Below are positions 58,561 through 64,000 of a stretch of DNA of 64,000 bases, piece after piece. The notes under the pieces were generated by a model that was not told the DNA's origin, searched no databases, and saw only the letters and a program-made list of their open reading frames with translations. Position 1 is the stretch's first letter, and the number at the start of each line of letters is the position of its first letter. The position numbers and the translations under genes are program-made. Origin of the DNA: Rehmannia glutinosa (taxonomy: Eukaryota; Streptophyta; Magnoliopsida; Lamiales; Orobanchaceae); assembly GCA_016081115.2 (NCBI GenBank), contig CM071936.1, positions 92,805,943 through 92,869,942 on the forward strand, in the 5' to 3' direction.

Positions 58561-59149
58561 CTTGCTACACTCAAAACAGATGTATGATAAATAGACGGTG
58601 ACAAAGACTCCCTATGAGATTTGGGCGGGGGAGAAAACCAAATGTTGCATATTTTAGAATATTTGGATGTAAATGCTTCATCCATAACAATGGCAAAGAC
58701 AATCTAAAGACTTTCGATGCTAAAGTGATGAAGGTATCTTCTTGGGATACTCGGTGAAAGCAAAGCCTACAGAGTACTCAACAAAAGGGATATGGTTGCG
58801 GAAGAATCCATTCATGTGGTATTCGATGAGCCAAATGTAAATGGAGAAGACATTGAAGAGTCACCGATATAAGTGAATCATCCAACCATACAAAAGAGTC
58901 CCTATCTGTCAAGTCAAGCCGGAATTATAAACTCGGATGAAGATGAGATAGCCGAGTCTCATAAAATCTTTGGAAAATTTGCGGCTAAGTGATTGCGAGA
59001 GAGCTGATCAAAGCAACACAATGCTAGACGATCGAATCCGCCTAACTTACTTCAACCTCGATGTAAGATGGCTAAAAGACCATCCACGTAACTCAACAAG
59101 AAGCTATGTTCACATGCTTTATCTCACAAATAGAGCCTAAAGATGTGTT

Positions 59150-60120
59150 ACAAGCATTGGATGACACACATTGGATTCAAGCTATGCAAGAAGAGTGAAT
59201 CGGTTTGAAAGAAATAAAGTATGGGAATTAGTTCAAAGACCCACCCATCAAAATGTTATTGGTACTAAATGGGTGTTCGAAACAAGATGAACGAGGAGGG
59301 CTCTGTGGTAAGAAACAAAGCAAGACTAGTAGCCAAAGGATATTGCCAAGAAGAAGGAATAGATTTTGATGAAACATTTGCTCTCGTAGCAAGATTGGAA
59401 GCTATAAGGATGTTTCTTGCCTATGCGACTCACAAGAATTTCATTGTATATCGATGGATGTAAAAAGTGCATTCCTAAATGGTTTATTGGAAGAAGAAGT
59501 GTATGTTGAACAACCTCCAGGATTTGAGCGAGAAGACTCTTGGAGATAAGGTATACAAACTCAAGAAAGCTCGTATGGATTGAAACAGGCACCCAGAGCA
59601 TGGTATGATACTTTGTCACAATTCCTAATCGAGAATGGATTCACAAAAGGAAAAGTAGATAGAACACTTTTTTAATTCAAGACAAGAAGAGTATCTTGCT
59701 TGTTCAAATATATGTGGATGACATCATTTTTGGATCCACAAACAAAGAACTATGTGAAAAATTTCAAACCTCATGCAAAGCAAATTTGAAATGAGCATGA
59801 TGGGAGAGTTGACATTCTTCCTTGGACTCCAAGTGAAACAACCGAAGGATGGAACCTTCATAAGTTAAACAAAATACACCGAGATTTAATGAAGAAATTT
59901 GGTATGGAGGAGAAGTCTTCTCGTGAAAATACCAATGAACACATCGATTAAAATGGACATGGATGCAGATGGCAAGCCTATAGATCAAACAAGATATAGA
60001 GCACTTATTGGATCATTGCTCTATCTCACAAAGAAGCGAGCCGACATCACCTTTCTTTGTAGGTGTATGTGCAAGATTTCAATCTGCTCCAAAAGAGAGT
60101 CACATGACAAAGAATGACTA
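59150..60120 (+). pseudogene. copia reverse transcriptase (element D), broken
   Basis: LDDTHWIQAMQEE starts the domain, then shifts. 59269-59463 reads NKMNEEGSVVRNKARLVAKG, YCQEEGIDFDETFALVARLE and AIRMFLAYATHKNF. The catalytic YVDDIIFGS is at about 59710. 59899-60117 has MNTSIKMDMDADGKPIDQTR and YRALIGSLLYLTKKRADITF. Breaks fall at TTCGAAAC (for TTCAGAAAC) near 59277 and GCTCGTATGG (for GCTCTGTATGG-like sequence) near 59570. Confidence 0.85.
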
Positions 60121-60129
60121 AGAGAATCT

Positions 60130-60652
60130 TGAGATACTTGAAAGGAAGCCAAGAAGTTGGCTTATGGTATCCAAAGGAAGGTGGATTCAAGCTAATTGGC
60201 TATTCAGACTCGACTATCTTTGGATGCGAGTTGACAGAAAAGCACCTCGAGGCACATGTCAAATGCTTGAAACAAAGTTGATTTCCTGGTTTAGCAAGAA
60301 GCAAAATTCAATAGCCACCTCTACAAAGAATACATAGGCGGGGGCGGTTGTTGTGCCCAAGTCCTATGGATGAGACAAAGAAATGAGAGACTATGAAGTT
60401 GAAGAAAAGGAAATTCCAATCATGTGTGATAACACAAGTGCAATTGCAATCACTCAGAATCCTGTGTTGTACTCAAGAACAAAGCATATCGATGTCAAAT
60501 ATCACTTCATAAGAGATCATGTTGAAAAGAAGGACATCATATTGGAATATATCTCAACTGATAAACAGTTAGCTGACATATTCACAAAACCATTATGTGA
60601 GTCAAGATTTGAAGAACTCAAGCATGAGTTAGGGTTAATCAAGCTGAGCTGA
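60130..60652 (+). pseudogene. copia RNase H and end of pol (element D)
   Basis: The first half (60130-60380) is shifted (GACTCGACTATC stands where B has GACTCAGACTATGC). The second half, 60383-60652, is open and clean: MRDYEVEEKEIPIMCDNTSA, LYSRTKHIDVKYHFIRDHVE and LADIFTKPLCESRFEELKHE, ending HELGLIKLS before TGA. This is the standard end of SIRE-like pol and supplies the part B has lost. Confidence 0.87.
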
Positions 60653-61212
60653 CACTCAGAAGACTCAGAGAAAAGAAATAGAACACAAAAAGTGAAAAAA
60701 GGACTGAATTATCAAAATCAGCTAAATGAATCACCATGTCGGAGAGAGACATGACTATACCAAATTAGGCGATAGCCGAGTCACCGAGAGAATCGTGACG
60801 GAGGAAAGAGTTAAATCGGCTAAGGGATGTTTGAGTCATTTATGAGCAAATTGACAAAAACGCAATCGTTTTTACTAAGCGGGAATGTTTTTAAGAATGA
60901 CGTCAAGATAATGATGATGTGTACAGACAAAAAGCGCATACCAAGCTTATGATTGGATATAAATCTTTGCCGCATTAAATTCGAGACATTAAATGCTAAT
61001 CGGCGTGCAAAATCTAAGCCGTTGATTTCGATCACATTTCAAAAACCACCCGCACGCCCTTTCGTAAAACCATACTTAACCCATTTTCACTGTTTTCTCT
61101 CACATATCACCAAAACGGTTCATCTCTATCTCAAACAAAGGCAAAACTCTCTCAAAACCCTCTCAAGATTCAAATCAAATTTCTAAGTTTCTTTTCGGTG
61201 AAATCCTGAAAA

Positions 61213-62650
61213 ATGGCATCAACCTATGATTTTGTCAAGCTAGGAAAGCAAATCCACACAGGGTCGACCGTGGATTTCGAGGGCATGGTCAAACAGGGGT
61301 CCGATGACGCCCTCATAAAGAAAATCGCTGAAAAGCTCAAAACGTCCGGGCTGAAACCATTTCTGACGATGGAGTTCTCGATGACCTATGTGGAAGAGGT
61401 CGCACAGTTCTACGTGAACGCTGAGATTCACGATGAAGGGATAAAGTCATTTGTTCACGGAAAGAAGTTCACCATCTCGCCAAGGATTTGGTCAACACCG
61501 CCACTACCGACGGAAGGAGCATCGAAATCAACGAAGCCGATGTAAACCTGGCCGCCGCTTGGAAGAAAGTAGCCAAGCCCGACTATCTTTGATAAAATAG
61601 TTTACACAAACAAACAAGAGGCTTTGAAGGAGGATTACCACAAGTCGTTGGACATAGTTGCCAAATGCATAGACATCAAATTTGGCGACTTTGACCAATC
61701 AAAAGCAAAGTTGATCGTAATGGTGCGATCATTGAAGAAAGGAAAATAAATCTTTGAGTTTGTCTCTGCAGACTATGCCGAATGTAGGGAACAAATCCTT
61801 CAAGGAAGATGGTGCATTTGGAGGATCCCAGGATATGGCCAGTGATTGGCCGGTGATGGAGGTGAAAGGAGTCCCTCTTAGACATGGAAAGGCGTTCCAT
61901 GTAAACAAGAGGATGTTCATATCAAACCTCTCTCGGCGCACGAAGAGAGCCTACGCCAAGAGAGCCGACACGAGTGAGGGGGAATCGGTGACGACCAAGA
62001 TACTGTTGTTTCCTCTCCACCAAAGAAGAAAGCCCCGCATGCCGCTAAGAGAACTGTTGCCCCTGCAAAGAACTGCTAAGAAATCGGCCGCTCTCCCGCA
62101 AAGAAAGAAAAACAAACCTGCTCCCCCATGCGGTGAGTCACCCGCCCCGCAGCCGTGTCTCCCGCCCCAAGATGGCGGTCGAGAAGGACTCTCAACTACC
62201 TTCTCCGATCGTCAAAAAGAGGAGATCGATAAGCCAAGATGGCCAGCTCCTCAGAAGAAAACACCAACACCGGCCCCCGCCACCCAAGACTCATAAGAAA
62301 CTCTTTCTGAACCAGAAATCCCTCTGGTTCAAACTAGGAGACGAAGAAGAATCATCAAGCACTCCGAGCTTGAGAAATCGGGCCGAGTCGACCACTGTTG
62401 GAGCAGATATCGAGAGGCTGGCGGAGAAGTAGAGTCTCCGGATATTATAGATGAAACAGACTAAGTCTCTTTCAAGGCGATCAAGAGAGGCAAATCAAGA
62501 CACACGGTGTAGTTCGCATGGTGAGACACAAGAAGAAGGCGATAGAGATGATAGTGATGTGATGATCCTATCCCCACCTTACCCGGACATCCAAAATCGT
62601 CTGCGAGAGTGGAGGAAATGGGAACAGTTCAACGGCCTGAATTTATAGAA
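61213..62650 (+). pseudogene. Post-pol reading frame of copia D (env-like position)
   Basis: About 560 bp after pol an ATG opens MASTYDFVKLGKQIHTGSTV. The frame runs 110 codons with FLTMEFSMTYVEEVAQFYVN and GIKSFVHGKKFTISP, shifts, then goes on as DLVNTATTDGRSIEINEADV, LAAAWKKVAKPDYL and DIKFGDFDQSKAKLIVMVRS. A basic, Lys/Pro-rich part (KKKAPHAAKRTVAPAK) and broken charged sequence follow. Soybean SIRE1 and relatives carry an extra, env-like frame at this place. The N-terminal half rather resembles plant-transposon proteins with an 'FYVN...SFVHGK' pattern. No signal peptide or membrane segment is seen. Its function is unknown. Confidence 0.6.
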
Positions 62651-64000
62651 GAGGAAGAGGAAGCTGCTGAACTTCCTTGGGTCGACCTCGTGATCTCAAA
62701 GATGGATGAAGAAAATCGCAAGGATATCTTGCGAGATCTTCAAGGATAAGGAGAAGGAGAGACAGAGAGGAAGCGAGGCACGTGAGAAGCCGATTCGCCC
62801 TATCACCACCACACGTAACACACACATCATCTCCTTGATGTCTTCTCGCCGGTGATGATGAGGATCGGACCCCGCCGCCACGAAGAGTTGCAAATGCAGA
62901 AGCAATGCATGAATCCGAATTCTTCATGAGAAGAGCATGATGGAGGGACCAGGAGAGTCCTCCAAAACACGGTGAAATCGATCCAATGGGAGTAGTGCAA
63001 ACAAATCGCCACCGTTGTTCTTGCCACCACTTTGACTCACTCGGAAGAAGGATTAAAGGAAATGGCGATGAACCGGGTTAGTGGGGACCCGATCGAGCCA
63101 ACCCCTAATGAAGGTGTCTTACCACCGCCCCAATGGCTGAACACTCGGTAGAAACAGTAGGGAGTTTGGAGACGAGTGACCCCATTCCAAGTCACTCGGA
63201 TGGTGCGCCACCGAGGGGAAACTCCCTCCACCGCTGCGGCAAGGTTGGAGGATCTGCCGAGATGACTCCACAACGAATTTAGGAGGCGAAGTGGAGAAGG
63301 TACAAACACAAAATACACAAAGCAAGTTGCCATCAACGAAGCTCGACGATTGACACTGTCTCGGTGAGGTGCCAACCGCTCGAAGGCTAATGACGCTGTT
63401 GATGCGGTCGAGGCACAGACGGAATGTACGGGAGTTAACACTCAGGCGATGAAAGTGCAATCCATGGGGTTGAGACTCCAATGGATGCCACCACGAAGAC
63501 CCTAATACAGTGACATCGCCGAAAGGGAGGTCAGGCCTCGCTGCAGTTGAGACTGCAGGAGGGTAATGAAGGCCAACGGGAGGTTGAGACTTCCCAGGGG
63601 TAAAGAGGTCAAGTAGAGAACATCCCTCCCGCTATCATTGATCCATCCGAAAAAGGAGATAAGCGCTTCATGATTCTCGGATAATCGATGTAACTTTTCC
63701 GGGATCGGAGAAGGCGACGAAGAAGCCGAGTCATCCCCGTGTGAGATCCAAAAGACTCACGGTGAGGATGTTCCAAGCACGAGCAAGTCGATCTCAAGAC
63801 TACTCGTCAAACTTTCAATTTTGATGGTGAGCCACCAATGGAAATCTCATCATCGTCCGATGACGCTCGATAAGGCCGAGGACCAGTCCACTCAATTGCG
63901 TAAAACCGGTGAGACCGACGAAGTTGTTGAGACAACTGAGGCTCGGCAAGTCGGGTCCACTTCACAAAAGACCCCCCAAACAGAGTCCATGCGCAGGCTC
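62651..64000 (+). other. Downstream part of element D, no clear frame
   Basis: This is probably the continuation of the post-pol region. It is GC-richer than the rest of the window, with repeated phrases of the GGTTGAGACT/GTTGAGACTGCAGGAGGG type near 63470-63590 and fragments rich in Glu, Asp, Arg and Pro codons in all frames. No frame is open for long on the plus strand. The 3' LTR has not begun by 64000. Confidence 0.45.

Larger units (their letters stand above)
53486..64000 (+). mobile_element. SIRE-like Ty1/copia retrotransposon D (right end outside window)
   Basis: Plus-strand order: LTR (53486-55071), primer site, gag, protease, integrase, RT, RNase H, then a further reading region from 61213 to the window end. 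LTR and coding parts are those of element B and the solo LTR at 10514. It is inserted in the right LTR of E; the left flank pentamer is AGATC and the matching copy should follow its 3' LTR beyond the window. Many one-base changes break the frames, a large share of them at CAG/CTG triplets. Confidence 0.92.

Noticed and set aside
62643..63797. Minus-strand frames (94-134 residues) in the end of element D
   Set aside because: They are antisense to the element, Ser/Arg-rich from GC-richer sequence, and none shows a domain.

Overview
The window looks like repeat-rich, AT-rich nuclear DNA of a flowering plant, probably a dicot. The evidence is nested LTR retrotransposons with plant-type tRNA primer sites, hAT and CACTA DNA-transposon ends, a Helitron-like terminus, and one broken leucine-rich-repeat receptor kinase gene with the usual plant intron. 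There is no intact host gene, no rRNA or tRNA gene and no CRISPR array. The species cannot be named from sequence alone.

Layout, left to right. (1) 1-9002: Ty3/gypsy chromovirus 'A' on the minus strand, with LTRs of about 4.2 kb. Its inside has lost about 3 kb (protease, RT, RNase H), but it carries an extra coiled-coil reading frame before gag. (2) 9003-13770: AT-rich spacer, a solo copia LTR with a perfect 5-bp target duplication (10514-12039), fragments of a second, Tnt1-like copia, and a Helitron-like 3' end. (3) 13771-18666: a truncated gypsy LTR of the A family on the plus strand, split by another copia solo LTR (15098-16575). (4) 18667-22599: AT-rich DNA with Helitron-like 5' ends, a decayed copia LTR and a CACTA end. 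(5) 22600-26104: a non-RD LRR receptor-kinase pseudogene on the minus strand, broken by two hAT-type insertions with clear 8-bp duplications and cut off at its 5' end. (6) 26104-32889: SIRE-like copia 'B' on the minus strand, 3' end lost and joined directly to the kinase. (7) 32890-46400: an inverted-repeat (foldback) sequence holding gypsy 'C' (33537-46175), whose two ends survive with target duplication ATAAT. (8) 46400-48186: unexplained non-coding DNA with local tandem repeats. (9) 48187-53485: LTR element 'E' with an Athila-type primer site and no gag/pol, carrying a 733-bp hAT. (10) 53486-64000: SIRE-like copia 'D' on the plus strand, inserted in the right LTR of E and running out of the window, with an extra reading frame after pol.

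A, the 13771 LTR and C are one gypsy family. The 10514 solo LTR, B and D are one copia family. The nesting gives relative ages: D is younger than E, C is younger than the foldback repeat, and the 15098 LTR is younger than the gypsy LTR it splits.

Points most worth a second look: the extra coiled-coil frame ahead of gag in A; arrays of CG-rich palindromes just upstream of the TATA boxes of two unrelated LTR families; the copia/receptor-kinase junction; the post-pol frame of D; and a recurrent loss of CAG/CTG triplets in D that may be a base-calling artefact rather than real decay.
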